Shown: positions 46,819-55,689 of the stretch, in pieces
How the letters are laid out: the number at the start of each line of letters is the position of its first letter
Numbering within the stretch: the first letter of the stretch is position 1
NCBI GenBank assembly: GCA_022984795.1
Contig: JALIHJ010000059.1
Location: 62,001 to 126,000 of the forward strand
Direction of reading: 5' to 3'
DNA from: Fabrea salina
Lineage: Eukaryota > Ciliophora > Heterotrichea > Heterotrichida > Fabreidae
DNA: 64,000 nt
The notes under the pieces: model-generated
Database searches by the model: none
The model's input: only the letters and a program-made list of their open reading frames with translations
Told to the model about the DNA's origin: nothing
Program-made: the position numbers and the translations under genes

Positions 46819-47065
46819 AATTCACTAACCCAAAGTTGTAAGTTGCAAGTTAGTTTCTACTTGATCACTCTACAGTTCTAGTAGAAGACTTAGAGAGCAT
46901 TCAACTGATTTCAAGTTATTTATTCTTTAGCTATTTTAAGGACTAATGTGTTTAAGTAGCCCACCAATATTAACAAAATACTAACACCCTAACTATTTGA
47001 ATAATTATTAACTCAAAGACTTGATTTAAATTGCTAATCTATTCCTATTAAAGTTCAAGAAAATC

Positions 47066-47089
47066 CATTTTGAATTTCTTCAACAACCC
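47066..47089 (+). repeat. 24-bp direct repeat, copy 2
   Basis: Second copy of the 24-bp direct repeat that begins CATTTTGAATTT; see the copy at 46795. Confidence 0.5.
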
Positions 47090-47237
47090 TTTTTACCCAT
47101 ATTTAGGCTAAAAACTCAAGTTATTCAGAAGTCTATACAGAGTCGCATCTTACAACGGGCATTGATAGGGAAGGACTCTTCGACAACTAGAAATTGTTTC
47201 ACATTACTCTGCAGCTAAATAAAATAATCCCTGTGTC

Positions 47238-47302
47238 AAAACAATAAATTCTGTTGTTTTAAAAGATGAACCACTTAATACCTATGGGAAATTGTTCATC
47301 TT
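47238..47302. repeat. Two adjacent short inverted repeats
   Basis: AAAACAA/TTGTTTT (47238-47244 and 47254-47260, 9-nt loop) is followed at once by AAGATGAAC/GTTCATCTT (47263-47271 and 47294-47302, 22-nt loop). Both arms pair perfectly. They may form hairpins in RNA or DNA; their role is unknown. Confidence 0.45.
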
Positions 47303-47350
47303 AGACTTTATCTTTTTGTGACTATTTAAGGGATTAGACTTATATGATTG

Positions 47351-47436
47351 CTATCAGCCATACTATCCCTAATGCGCCAGATCCCACTGAACTCTAAAGT
47401 TAAGCGGCATCGCCAGGGAATTCCTCGTGCTGATAG
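47351..47436 (+). pseudogene. Internally deleted 5S rRNA-like sequence
   Basis: The 86-nt stretch begins CTATCAGCCATAC and ends CTGATAG; these ends pair as the 5S helix I. Between them lie the most conserved 5S segments: CCATAC, CAGATCCCACTGAAC and AAGTTAAGC. The region that would follow (the arm with GGTTAGTACTTGGATGGG-like sequence, about 33 nt, including the internal C-box) is missing, and the read resumes at CCAGGGAATTCC. Lacking this arm it should not form a normal 5S or bind TFIIIA properly, so a pseudogene is the likeliest reading. Standard 5S is ~120 nt. Confidence 0.78.
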
Positions 47437-47495
47437 TCTAGACTTTTATTATTTCAACTACTATTTGAGTTCGCAATTAAAAGTTACTATTCTAA
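47411..47495 (+). repeat. 5S 3' end plus shared 3' flank (copy 2)
   Basis: The last part of the 5S-like sequence and ~58 bp beyond it match 38391-38475 closely (TCTAGACTTTT ... TACTATTCTAA). The match ends within the stop codon (TAG, 47492-47494) of the large surface-protein gene, so the flank contributes that gene's stop. Confidence 0.75.
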
Positions 47496-50400
47496 TTGGG
47501 ACTCTGGACTTGGTGGGTCTTGACAAAAAGTGAGTTGTCTACTTGACTCTCAAAAGTGTTATGGAATCGAGTTTTAACTATTTCTGAAACTACTCGAGTC
47601 CTCTGGCACTTCCTTTTGATGAACTTGGCTATGGCCTGGAGTGCACCTGCAGCAACAAAGAGAGTTCGTAGTCCAATGAGTGCATAAGTTAAGTATATCA
47701 CTGCTTCCTCTGCTTTGTGCTTGCCTCCCCAGTCACTCAAGAAGTACATCACAACTAGGTAGACCACAAACACTCCTGTTTCTACAATCACAGAGACTAG
47801 TTGCTGGAGTTTGTCTTTGTAGGGTCTCACTACTAACAGAAACACAGCAAACACAGCCATCAGAACAGTGTTGATGGTGGCTTGTGTGTAGGGAAAGTTT
47901 GTCAGTAGAATGAGACTGACTCCTAACACCAGTCTTATGAGGGTAAACAAAGCGTAGGTATAACTAGCTTTGAATCTCTCTGTGCAGTCGAATTCATAGA
48001 AGAGTGACTTGTAGCGTTTGTAGGTCTCTGATTCCTCTGACCCCTGTTGTGATTCCTTGATTGTAGTTTGGTTCTTTCTGCAAAAGACTACTATTGCACC
48101 TGGAGTGACTACTAGGATTACTCCCACTACAACTGCTGGAATCAAGTTATTGACCACTTCTCTTGCTATTGAGTCTACTGAGTAGAGCTGAATGAAGCAA
48201 GAGATAACCAAGTCCAAGTAAGTTTGAATCCAAAACCGAATAAGGACTCCATACTTGTACTTGGCCAGCAGTTTCTCACAGACTCTTTTGATCTTGGGTA
48301 TTTTGGACAATAGCAAGATGACAGGCCACAGAGCTAGTAGAAACATGAGTACAGTCAAGTCTTTTCCTGCGTTCTCCAGAAACAAGTAAGACTCATACCC
48401 ATATTCTTGAGAGTAGTAGTTGGGGTTAGGCCTGCTTTCAAAGTTAAACAAGTCAAAGGCACTGGGAATCATGCTTTTCAATGTATTGAGCCCCTTGAAG
48501 AATCCTCTGGCTCTAGGAGTGAGTGGGTTGGTAGTCAGAGGAATATAGGTCAGTATCTGGATAGTGTTCATAGTAGCCCACAGTCCTGAAGGATTGGGAT
48601 TGAACACACCTGAAATTCCAGATATCATTAGTGCCAAGAAGGCTGTAGTTTGAGCTTGGCTTTCAGCTTGTTTGGCTTCTTCAGCTGAAGGATCATACTT
48701 GTAGAGTTGTACTTGGAGTACTTTGTCCTCGAGAATAGAGTTGGTTTCACTAACTACTCCAGAAGCATTAGTAAACTCTAAGTAGGCCAGTTCTCCTTCA
48801 GACACGAAAGATTGGAAGCTGAGCTCAAACTTGTAGTCATCCCTCTTTGAGTAGCTGAACTCAATTGACTTGTTTTGTAAGTAGATGCTGTAGTCAGTTG
48901 GTGTTAGTTGGGAAATAGGAGTTTCAGAGAAAGTTAGAGTCAGAGTGTTGTCTTCTGCTGCAGTTAAGTTGGCGTAGAATAGTTGTCTTTGACAAAACCC
49001 GTTTTGGGAGAAGTAGCCTTGGTCACACTTACAGGTGTTGCTTGAGTTAAATGATGCGTTTTCTATGCACTTTGTGCATTCTTTTCCACTTAAACAAGTT
49101 GCACATAAGTCCATGCATTCTAAACACTCAGTTCCTTCTAAGTACTTGTCATCTGGACAAGGCCCACAAGAACCATCAGGGTACAGGTACTCCTCGTAAC
49201 ATGAAGTGCAGTCGTTTCTAGACCCTCCGTTACAGGTTTTGCATGAAGAGTCACACTCCAAACAACTGTTGTCCTGAAGGTAAAAGCCTTCGTGGCACAA
49301 ACAACTCCCTTCATCAATGTAGGAATTCTCAGGACACACACAGTTTCCGTCTGGACTTAAGAAAGAGTTGTTTAGTAGGCACTCTACACAGAAAATGCTC
49401 CGGGGGGAGCACTGCTGGCATTCAGTTTGGCACTCTTGGCAGTTTAGTCCGTCAGGGTCAGAGTTGTAGTAACCATCCTTGCAGAAACACTCAGAATTAA
49501 CTACTTCAGATGAGTCGTCTCCACAAGCAACACACTGGTCTTGGAGCAGCCCATACCCAGAGTTGCAAGTGCAAGGGGAGCCTCCTGCGTTTTCTTTGCA
49601 GTCAGTGCACTCGCCTAGTTCGAACCCTTCGCAAACATCACAAAGTGGGTTTGCACACAAATTGCAAGTGCCTTCTCTAGAGCACCCATACAAGCAGTCA
49701 CTAGGGCACTCAGCACAGTTTTTTCCGTTCCAAAAAGAGTCAATTCCGCATTCAGGCAAGCAGTGGCTAGAGTTTTCAATTGGGCAAATTGAACAACCCT
49801 CTATGCAACCAGAGTCTAGGTACAAGGTTGTAGGATCTAAGGCGTAGTTGTAGAGCCTTACTTCCCATATGAATCCCTTGAAGAAGTTTTCCAAAACTCC
49901 TGAACCCGAATAAGAAGCTCCAACAGAGAAGACAAAGTTGGTTGGTTCGTCAAGGTACCAAGTGCTTCCTAAGTTGGGGTCTTGGATTTCTACTTGGTTT
50001 GAAAGGGTGTTTATTTGGAACTGGTGTGATTCTATTGCAAAGCGAAATCCAAAGAAGTTCCAGGCCTCAACATTAAAAGGGGTTCCTACTGAGCTCTTAG
50101 TTCCTGAAGTCAACTCAATAACTGTTTTAGGGACTCCAGTGTCTAATTCAAAGCTTAGGAAGGTGGCAAAAGTAGTGTCTTCTTGCTTAGACAAAACAAC
50201 TCCTGAGGAAGTTTGGGGCCTCACCCACATAGTAGCTGTAAACTCTGGTGCAATCCTAAGCAGTGGGTTTGAATCCTCTGAATTTGGAGGCAGTTGCATA
50301 AAAGAGGTGCCAGTGAAGTAGTAACCCCTGTCTTTTGCTGCAAGAGGATCTGTAGAGTGATAGTTGGGGTAAAAGTCATTGTTGATCCCTGTGAGAACGG

Positions 50401-53400
50401 GAATTGAATTTTGGAGGTCAGGAACTTTGTTTTGGATTTTAGTGGGCCTCAAGTGAAAGCCAAAACCATCTACTAGATCACAAACCCCTGTGGCTGGTGT
50501 GAAGCCTGTAGGACAGAAACTTTGGCAAACTCCGTGGATCATGTACCCAGAAGAGCAAACTAGGCACTCGTCAAACTCCCCAGAACTGCACTCTTTGCAG
50601 TTACTAGTGCAAGGCAGGCACTTATCGTAGACTTGGTAAAAGTCCTCTTTACACTCACAATCTCCAGTGTCAGGGTCGACTTCAGCGTTAGTTACACAGT
50701 CAGTACAAGTGTCTCCAAAAGTATTACAAATGTAGCACAGCTCATCAAAACAAAGATTACAGTCAGTACCTCTCACGCAGCCATTAGCACAAGACACACC
50801 ACACTCAGAGCACAAAGCATCTGGGTACTTATCAATGGGACAATTGCTAGCACAGGATGGGTCACTGGGGCAAGCTGTCATAGGGTAATCTTCCCCAGCT
50901 TTGTCTGCTACGTTGTAGACTTTCAAACTCCAAAGGAACCCTGTAAAGGAGTTTCCAGAGTCATCACCAATTTTAAAAGTGCTAGAATCGTCCTCAAGGT
51001 ACTTAAGCCCCACAGACTGAGAATAGCCTTCATCTGAGTTGTCTACCTTAAGACTAACTTTAGTTGTTCCGTCAGACATTACTTCTCCAACAATGCAGTA
51101 ATGCTTCCAGTTGTTTTTCAAGTCACTGGTCCCAGTTAAAGAAATGAGTTCACTTTGAGCCTTTACTTCAACCTTGAGACTGCCACTCAAAAAACTCACA
51201 GTAATTCTGCCATCTGAGCCTTCAATTCCTTTGTATAAAAACTGCCCTCCATCAGACAATAGCTTAGTCCAGCCCAGAATGGTAAAGTGTGGGGCAATGA
51301 ACAAGTTAGTTTCTGAGTAAGCACTGGAGTGGAAATAGTAACCACGGTCTTTTGCAGGCCAAGGATCGTTGTTGTCCAGCAAGGGGTAAAAGTCATTGGA
51401 TACTCCATAGTTTAGGTTTCCTAAGTTTCCTTTGATGTGGTCATAGAACTCCAGACCCAAAACAAGCTCATTGCCGTTATTGCAGGTCTGGCTTGCTACA
51501 CTAAACCCATCAGGGCATTGACTAAGACACATTTTCCCGTATATCAAGTTTTTGCCTCCTACACAAGCAGTGCATTCAAAGTACTCAGGACCAGTGCATT
51601 CTGAACAAGGCCCAACGCAAGGTTCACAAGAGTCTGAAGCAAGGTAGTGCCCACCTGTGCACTCACAAGGATCTCCAGAAGAATTAGGGATGCAGCTAAG
51701 GCATGCGTTGTTTTGGAAACTTTGGCAATCATCACACAAGGGGTCGTCACAAGGGTTGCAGTGTGTAGAGTCTATACACCCATTCGGACAAGAATCACAG
51801 GGTTGTGGGTCACCGTTGGAGTCTTGGTATTCCTGAACTCCAGTGTTCCAAAAGCAATTGCCATACTGCCCAGCTCCACAGTACTCGTTTTGATACTCGT
51901 GAGTGAAGTCAGAAATAGCCTCTTGCCACAACTTAATCGAGTAAATGTATCCCTGGCTGCTTGAACCAGATCCCCCAATCTTAAAGAAGTGTCCCCCAGG
52001 GTGTCTGAACAGTCTGTCTTCAATGCTGTAATTCGAGTCTTCTGTATTGTCTACATAGGACCTAAGGATGGTTTTGTACTTGTAGTAAAACTCACAAGAA
52101 AAGGCCAGGTGCTTCCAAACTCCAGTGGGCACTGAAACTCCCACTGAATGGGTAGTTCCACTCTCAAAAAAGTCTTCAAGGGTCAAAGTCATTGCAGAGT
52201 CACTAATGTCTAGGAAGCTCCCCTTTGAAACAATACTTCCTGAGGAGAAAAGCCTCACCCACATACTAACTGTAAAGGTGTGGTACAACTCCACTTCGTC
52301 TTTGGTGACAACGTACTTTGTGGTGTCAAAGTAAATTCCTCTGGACTTTAAGGGTAGAACGTCATCAGTGTCAGGGGAAGTAAATGGGTGGTAAGTGCTA
52401 GGGTCACTTCCGCTGTTGAAGTAAGAAAAGTCTTTGGGGAACTTTGAAAAGTCTTCTTGAAGAACTACTCCGGGATAAGTGTTGGGGCAACTGAACTGGT
52501 AAGGACACACATACATGCAGATCTCTTCAACAATCACGTTCTGGCAACTTCTACATACCCAAGGAAACACTCTGCAGTCTGAGCATTGAGTGTCACAGGC
52601 AACACAGTCAGGCAAATTGCAGGTTGTAGTTGATTGGCAAGAACCAGAGTTCACAAGGGTGTTAAACTCGCAGTTGGACAGTCCTGGGTGGGAGTCAGTT
52701 ACTCTTAAGTTAGAGTTTCTGAAGTTGAGTCTGTACAAGAACCCTTCAAAACTTTGGTCAGTGTCAGTAGCTCCAATTCTCCACTTTAAGTCAGAGGGGT
52801 TCTGGTCGTACCTGTACCAGCAGTTCTTGTTAATGTGGTGAGAGTAACTCTTAGAACTATCTTTGTAGCCCTTAAAGTAGCAGTGGTCTTCTGTTATCCA
52901 CTCAAACTTTATGTAAATCTCGATTTTGTGCCAGTCAGTGTTGCTGTTTATTTCATAGCTAAAGTCAACTCTGGAAGTTGATCCAGAACCCATAAGAGTA
53001 TTTAAGTAGTAGTTAGAAAACCTCCACTTATCGGCGAGATATGAAATTTCGTACTCAGTGCGAGAACTAGACTTGAGTGTGAATAGTTTTCCTTGGTCTA
53101 GTGGGCGCGCCCAAAAGGTAAGGATGTGCCAAAAAGAGGGAATGTAAACCTCATCGGTTTTAAGGGAAGACTGTTCGTGGAAGTAAAACCCCCTTTCTGA
53201 GGCTGGAACAGGCGAAACTTTTGTGTAGTGGCCAAAAGCCTGATTATTTGGGGTATAAAAACTACCTATTGTGCTAGAACTTTGGTCTAATACCGAATCA
53301 AACTGCAAGTTAAAAATTTCCCTTGCTCCTGTTAAGTCCTCGACACACTCAGTGCTTCCCCAGTTGTCTGAAGAGAGAGGAGTGTTCTGGGAGGAATACC

Positions 53401-53563
53401 CCGATGGGCAATTCTTGATGCATTTGTAGTAGATCCAATTGTACCCACTACTTGAGTCACAGTTGCAACAACGGGAGCCAGATATACATCTAGACTCGCA
53501 GTAGTTGCTACTCCAAACAACTAGGAAGTAGTTGATGAGCATTCCAAGGGTAAGCAATAACAT
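47492..53563 (-). CDS. Very large surface protein: four LamG-like/Cys-rich units and multi-pass membrane domain
   Basis: 2023 residues. An N-terminal hydrophobic signal (MLLLTLGMLINYFLVVWSSN) precedes a Cys-rich head. Four units follow, each a LamG-like sandwich (with RGYYFHSSAY- or RGIYFDTTKY-type strands and FKIG...GFLWSLK-type ends) and then furin-like Cys repeats (CDSCPNGCIDSTHCNPC and similar). A long Cys-rich stalk is at ~1380-1560, then a beta-rich segment and several membrane helices at ~1720-1955, including VVRPYKDKLQQL. The C-terminus has FVKT near its end, as does the 41947-46656 protein, so the two share a membrane module. It is probably a surface receptor or adhesion protein; the function is not known. 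No internal frame break was seen. Confidence 0.88.
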   Translation of the reverse strand: MLLLTLGMLINYFLVVWSSNYCESRCISGSRCCNCDSSSGYNWIYYKCIKNCPSGYSSQNTPLSSDNWGSTECVEDLTGAREIFNLQFDSVLDQSSSTIGSFYTPNNQAFGHYTKVSPVPASERGFYFHEQSSLKTDEVYIPSFWHILTFWARPLDQGKLFTLKSSSRTEYEISYLADKWRFSNYYLNTLMGSGSTSRVDFSYEINSNTDWHKIEIYIKFEWITEDHCYFKGYKDSSKSYSHHINKNCWYRYDQNPSDLKWRIGATDTDQSFEGFLYRLNFRNSNLRVTDSHPGLSNCEFNTLVNSGSCQSTTTCNLPDCVACDTQCSDCRVFPWVCRSCQNVIVEEICMYVCPYQFSCPNTYPGVVLQEDFSKFPKDFSYFNSGSDPSTYHPFTSPDTDDVLPLKSRGIYFDTTKYVVTKDEVELYHTFTVSMWVRLFSSGSIVSKGSFLDISDSAMTLTLEDFFESGTTHSVGVSVPTGVWKHLAFSCEFYYKYKTILRSYVDNTEDSNYSIEDRLFRHPGGHFFKIGGSGSSSQGYIYSIKLWQEAISDFTHEYQNEYCGAGQYGNCFWNTGVQEYQDSNGDPQPCDSCPNGCIDSTHCNPCDDPLCDDCQSFQNNACLSCIPNSSGDPCECTGGHYLASDSCEPCVGPCSECTGPEYFECTACVGGKNLIYGKMCLSQCPDGFSVASQTCNNGNELVLGLEFYDHIKGNLGNLNYGVSNDFYPLLDNNDPWPAKDRGYYFHSSAYSETNLFIAPHFTILGWTKLLSDGGQFLYKGIEGSDGRITVSFLSGSLKVEVKAQSELISLTGTSDLKNNWKHYCIVGEVMSDGTTKVSLKVDNSDEGYSQSVGLKYLEDDSSTFKIGDDSGNSFTGFLWSLKVYNVADKAGEDYPMTACPSDPSCASNCPIDKYPDALCSECGVSCANGCVRGTDCNLCFDELCYICNTFGDTCTDCVTNAEVDPDTGDCECKEDFYQVYDKCLPCTSNCKECSSGEFDECLVCSSGYMIHGVCQSFCPTGFTPATGVCDLVDGFGFHLRPTKIQNKVPDLQNSIPVLTGINNDFYPNYHSTDPLAAKDRGYYFTGTSFMQLPPNSEDSNPLLRIAPEFTATMWVRPQTSSGVVLSKQEDTTFATFLSFELDTGVPKTVIELTSGTKSSVGTPFNVEAWNFFGFRFAIESHQFQINTLSNQVEIQDPNLGSTWYLDEPTNFVFSVGASYSGSGVLENFFKGFIWEVRLYNYALDPTTLYLDSGCIEGCSICPIENSSHCLPECGIDSFWNGKNCAECPSDCLYGCSREGTCNLCANPLCDVCEGFELGECTDCKENAGGSPCTCNSGYGLLQDQCVACGDDSSEVVNSECFCKDGYYNSDPDGLNCQECQTECQQCSPRSIFCVECLLNNSFLSPDGNCVCPENSYIDEGSCLCHEGFYLQDNSCLECDSSCKTCNGGSRNDCTSCYEEYLYPDGSCGPCPDDKYLEGTECLECMDLCATCLSGKECTKCIENASFNSSNTCKCDQGYFSQNGFCQRQLFYANLTAAEDNTLTLTFSETPISQLTPTDYSIYLQNKSIEFSYSKRDDYKFELSFQSFVSEGELAYLEFTNASGVVSETNSILEDKVLQVQLYKYDPSAEEAKQAESQAQTTAFLALMISGISGVFNPNPSGLWATMNTIQILTYIPLTTNPLTPRARGFFKGLNTLKSMIPSAFDLFNFESRPNPNYYSQEYGYESYLFLENAGKDLTVLMFLLALWPVILLLSKIPKIKRVCEKLLAKYKYGVLIRFWIQTYLDLVISCFIQLYSVDSIAREVVNNLIPAVVVGVILVVTPGAIVVFCRKNQTTIKESQQGSEESETYKRYKSLFYEFDCTERFKASYTYALFTLIRLVLGVSLILLTNFPYTQATINTVLMAVFAVFLLVVRPYKDKLQQLVSVIVETGVFVVYLVVMYFLSDWGGKHKAEEAVIYLTYALIGLRTLFVAAGALQAIAKFIKRKCQRTRVVSEIVKTRFHNTFESQVDNSLFVKTHQVQSPN

Positions 53564-53599
53564 GGTTGAATAAATTATAGAACATCTAAAGTAGTTTTA

Positions 53600-54004
53600 T
53601 TACTTAAGTTCTTCCTCAGTCTTCTGGAGCTTGGTTGGTCTCCCTTGATTGCGAAGAATCTTTTGAACCTTAGAAACAGATAAAGAAGTTTCGCAACTAA
53701 CTTCTTGCAAAGAAAACCCTTTATAAAACAACTCCAAAACTCTGTTTTCGAGTTCTTCTTGAGCCCTGACACTTTCCTCCAACTCAGTCACGGTGACTTC
53801 GTCTATTCCAAATTCCTCAACAAGAACTTGTCTGCCTTTCTCCTGCAATTCACAAACTATGAACTTTCTGAGTTGCTTGAAAAAAGGATTGGTTCTTACA
53901 CAGAGCTTGTCTACCCACTTGTCAAGAACTGCTTCTTGGATCCAGTACAACTCCTCAGTGAACTTAATTCCTTTAAGAACTGCAAACAAAGCTATTTCTT
54001 CCAT
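53600..54004 (-). CDS. Small protein with possible helix-turn-helix C-terminus, unknown
   Basis: 134 residues, all helical. The C-terminal ~45 residues (LFYKGFSLQEVSCETSLSVS, then KVQKILRNQGRP) look like a sigma-70-region-4 or resolvase-type helix-turn-helix, in which a loosely defined helix is followed by a recognition helix. The N-terminal part resembles a helical bundle (KFTEELYWIQEAVLDKWVDK). The family is not recognised. A decayed copy of its 3' end lies at 38223-38271, so the gene belongs to a small duplicated set. It is packed between the large surface-protein gene (36-bp gap) and BuGZ (17-bp gap), all on the minus strand. Confidence 0.7.
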   Translation of the reverse strand: MEEIALFAVLKGIKFTEELYWIQEAVLDKWVDKLCVRTNPFFKQLRKFIVCELQEKGRQVLVEEFGIDEVTVTELEESVRAQEELENRVLELFYKGFSLQEVSCETSLSVSKVQKILRNQGRPTKLQKTEEELK

Positions 54005-54021
54005 AGATATTAACCCCCTTA

Positions 54022-54570
54022 TTAAAGTAAAGCACTCATTCTTTCTTGGATACTTTCGTCAAGAGTATGGGCTTTGCTTTGGATAGTTGTTTTGTCGTAG
54101 GAATACTTAGGAAGGCAGGCACGCTTTTCTTCAGGAGTAACCCAGTCGTCAGAGTAAACTAACTGAGTTACGTCGTAGTTAAAAGGCATCACTGGCAAAG
54201 GCCAAGAAGTTAAGGCTTCTTGAGGCAGTCCCAAACCTTCTACTTCTTCTACTTTCTGTTTTTTCTGAGTGAGTCCTAAAGCACGGGTTTCTATTAGGTC
54301 GTGAGGGACTCCTTCCATCCCGTATATGTCTAGTTCAATTGCGTCCCTTCCTGCCTTGGCATTCGGCACTTTGAGGATCTGCTCTTTGTGGACTTGGAGC
54401 ACGTGGGTTGCCATAGAAGCTGCAGTAGAAAACTTTTTGTGGCACACTCTGCAAGAGAAGTGTCTGGCCTTTTGGTGCTGGTGCAAAACGAACTCGTCGT
54501 CGAATTCTCTGTCGCAGTAATAACAAAATGGCTTTAGGAACTTTACTTTCTGTCTATTCTTGCGACCCAT
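54022..54570 (-). CDS. ZNF207: BuGZ/ZNF207-like zinc-finger protein
   Basis: 182 residues. Two C2H2 fingers at residues ~16-62 match the BuGZ family exactly in layout: [20 protein letters not shown], then [20 protein letters not shown], followed by the family-specific [20 protein letters not shown] stretch. The animal protein is far longer because of a disordered tail with a GLEBS motif; here the tail is short and no clear GLEBS is seen. BuGZ binds Bub3 and spindle microtubules and associates with spliceosomes. It lies next to a centrin pair, so a division or microtubule context is possible but unproven. Confidence 0.92.
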   Translation of the reverse strand: MGRKNRQKVKFLKPFCYYCDREFDDEFVLHQHQKARHFSCRVCHKKFSTAASMATHVLQVHKEQILKVPNAKAGRDAIELDIYGMEGVPHDLIETRALGLTQKKQKVEEVEGLGLPQEALTSWPLPVMPFNYDVTQLVYSDDWVTPEEKRACLPKYSYDKTTIQSKAHTLDESIQERMSALL

Positions 54571-54581
54571 ATTATTGAGAA

Positions 54582-55127
54582 TTAACCGTAAATCTTTTTA
54601 GTCATCACTTGGTAGAAGTCGTCAGCTGAGATCTCCTTTTTGTTGCCAGCCACTTTAGAAATGGCCTCCTGGAGCTCTTCTTCAGTCATGGACTCACCAA
54701 GTTCTCTTGCAACACGGGCAAGGTTCTTCACGTTAATGGTGTTAGACCCATCATCGTCGAACAACTCAAAGATCCTTTGGATTCCTTCTTTGGACTCACG
54801 GTTGCCGAGTTTATCTGAGATGTGGTAAAGGAAGTCGTCAAAGGTGATTTCTGCACCTAATTTTTCAATTCCACCTAGCAAGCGGAATATAGTTGGTGAC
54901 TGGTCTCTTCCAAGCGAGTTTATGGCAGCCTCAACTTCGCTGGGGTCGATGGTGCCTGAACCGTCGGAGTCAAAAAGGTCGAAGGCTTCTTTGATTTCGT
55001 TGACTTCGTCTTCAGTCAGGTTTGAAGGAACATCAGACTCCCTGCGGCCTGGAGACTTTCCTCGAGACATGCTCTTCCTAGCTCCTTTGTATTGGGCTTC
55101 AGAAAAATACTTGGCTTTGCGTGACAT
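54582..55127 (-). CDS. Divergent centrin with two degenerate EF-hands
   Basis: 181 residues. A basic N-terminal tail is followed by four EF-hand units. EF1 ([12 protein letters not shown]) is canonical. EF2 has [12 protein letters not shown], with no Ca ligands at the key positions. EF3 ([12 protein letters not shown]) has the centrin-type Asn at position 12. EF4 has [12 protein letters not shown] and has lost its first ligands. The VARELGES and [10 protein letters not shown] signatures are centrin-like. Centrins build Ca-sensitive contractile fibres, such as heterotrich myonemes, and basal bodies. It is head-to-head with a more typical centrin, with 33 bp between start codons. Confidence 0.88.
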   Translation of the reverse strand: MSRKAKYFSEAQYKGARKSMSRGKSPGRRESDVPSNLTEDEVNEIKEAFDLFDSDGSGTIDPSEVEAAINSLGRDQSPTIFRLLGGIEKLGAEITFDDFLYHISDKLGNRESKEGIQRIFELFDDDGSNTINVKNLARVARELGESMTEEELQEAISKVAGNKKEISADDFYQVMTKKIYG

Positions 55128-55160
55128 TTTATTTTATATGAGCCAATACGTTATAAAAAC

Positions 55161-55673
55161 ATGGCTGGAAGAGCTTCACGTGGTGCTAAAAAAGCTTTTA
55201 ACCCCAAGCAGTATGAAAGACCAGGTCTCACCGAGGATGAGATTGAGGAGATCAAAGAAGCTTTTGACTTGTTTGACACTGATGGCTCAGGCACCATTGA
55301 CCCACGTGAACTGAAAACTGCGATGCAGTCCTTAGGCTTTGAAGCCAAAAACCAAACTATCTACCAAATGGTGAGTGACTTAGACAAAGACGGTTCAGGA
55401 GCCATTGACTTCGACGAGTTCCTCGACATGATGACTGCGCGGATGAGCGACAAGGACACCAAGGAGGACATCAACAAGGTCTTCCGTCTTTTTGACGACG
55501 ATAAAACAGGATTGATTTCTATCAAAAACTTAAGAAGAGTAGCTAGGGAGCTTGGCGAAACCATGACCGACGAAGAGCTCATGGAAATGATTGAAAGAGC
55601 CGACTCAGATGGAGATGGTCAAGTAACTGCCGAAGACTTCTACAACATCATGACTAAAAAAGCCTTTCCTTAA
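55161..55673 (+). CDS. Centrin
   Basis: 170 residues, the normal length. The N-terminal basic tail leads to [20 protein letters not shown], a nearly invariant centrin opening. EF1 ([12 protein letters not shown]) and EF2 ([12 protein letters not shown]) are complete. EF3 ([12 protein letters not shown]) has the usual centrin Asn at position 12. EF4 ([12 protein letters not shown]) is complete apart from Asp at position 12. [20 protein letters not shown] and DFYNIMTKK are diagnostic. Centrins are Ca-binding proteins of basal bodies and contractile fibres. The 33-bp divergent spacer with the second centrin suggests co-regulation. Confidence 0.96.
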   Translation: MAGRASRGAKKAFNPKQYERPGLTEDEIEEIKEAFDLFDTDGSGTIDPRELKTAMQSLGFEAKNQTIYQMVSDLDKDGSGAIDFDEFLDMMTARMSDKDTKEDINKVFRLFDDDKTGLISIKNLRRVARELGETMTDEELMEMIERADSDGDGQVTAEDFYNIMTKKAFP

Positions 55674-55689
55674 TTAACTTATAATTGCA

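Larger units (their letters stand above)
46657..47491. other. Gene-poor 835-bp region with 5S-like remnant, direct repeat and hairpins
   Basis: This is the longest geneless stretch in the window. It contains a pair of ~24-bp direct repeats (46795-46818 and 47066-47089, one mismatch), two small inverted repeats (47238-47260 and 47263-47302) and a shortened 5S rRNA-like sequence (47351-47436) followed by a flank shared with 38.4 kb. The first ~100 bp upstream of 46656 should hold the promoter of the IPT/PA14 gene. No open frame of note and no tRNA was seen. Confidence 0.7.

Noticed and set aside
46795-47089. Transposon flanked by the 24-bp direct repeats
   Set aside because: The 247 bp between the copies have no coding frame, no terminal inverted repeats and no recognisable family; the repeat alone is insufficient.
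47351-47436. Functional 5S rRNA gene
   Set aside because: About a quarter of the molecule, including the C-box region, is absent.
49479-51037. Several + strand open frames of 85-134 codons
   Set aside because: They lie inside the long minus-strand surface-protein gene, lack domains and follow its Cys-rich codon pattern.
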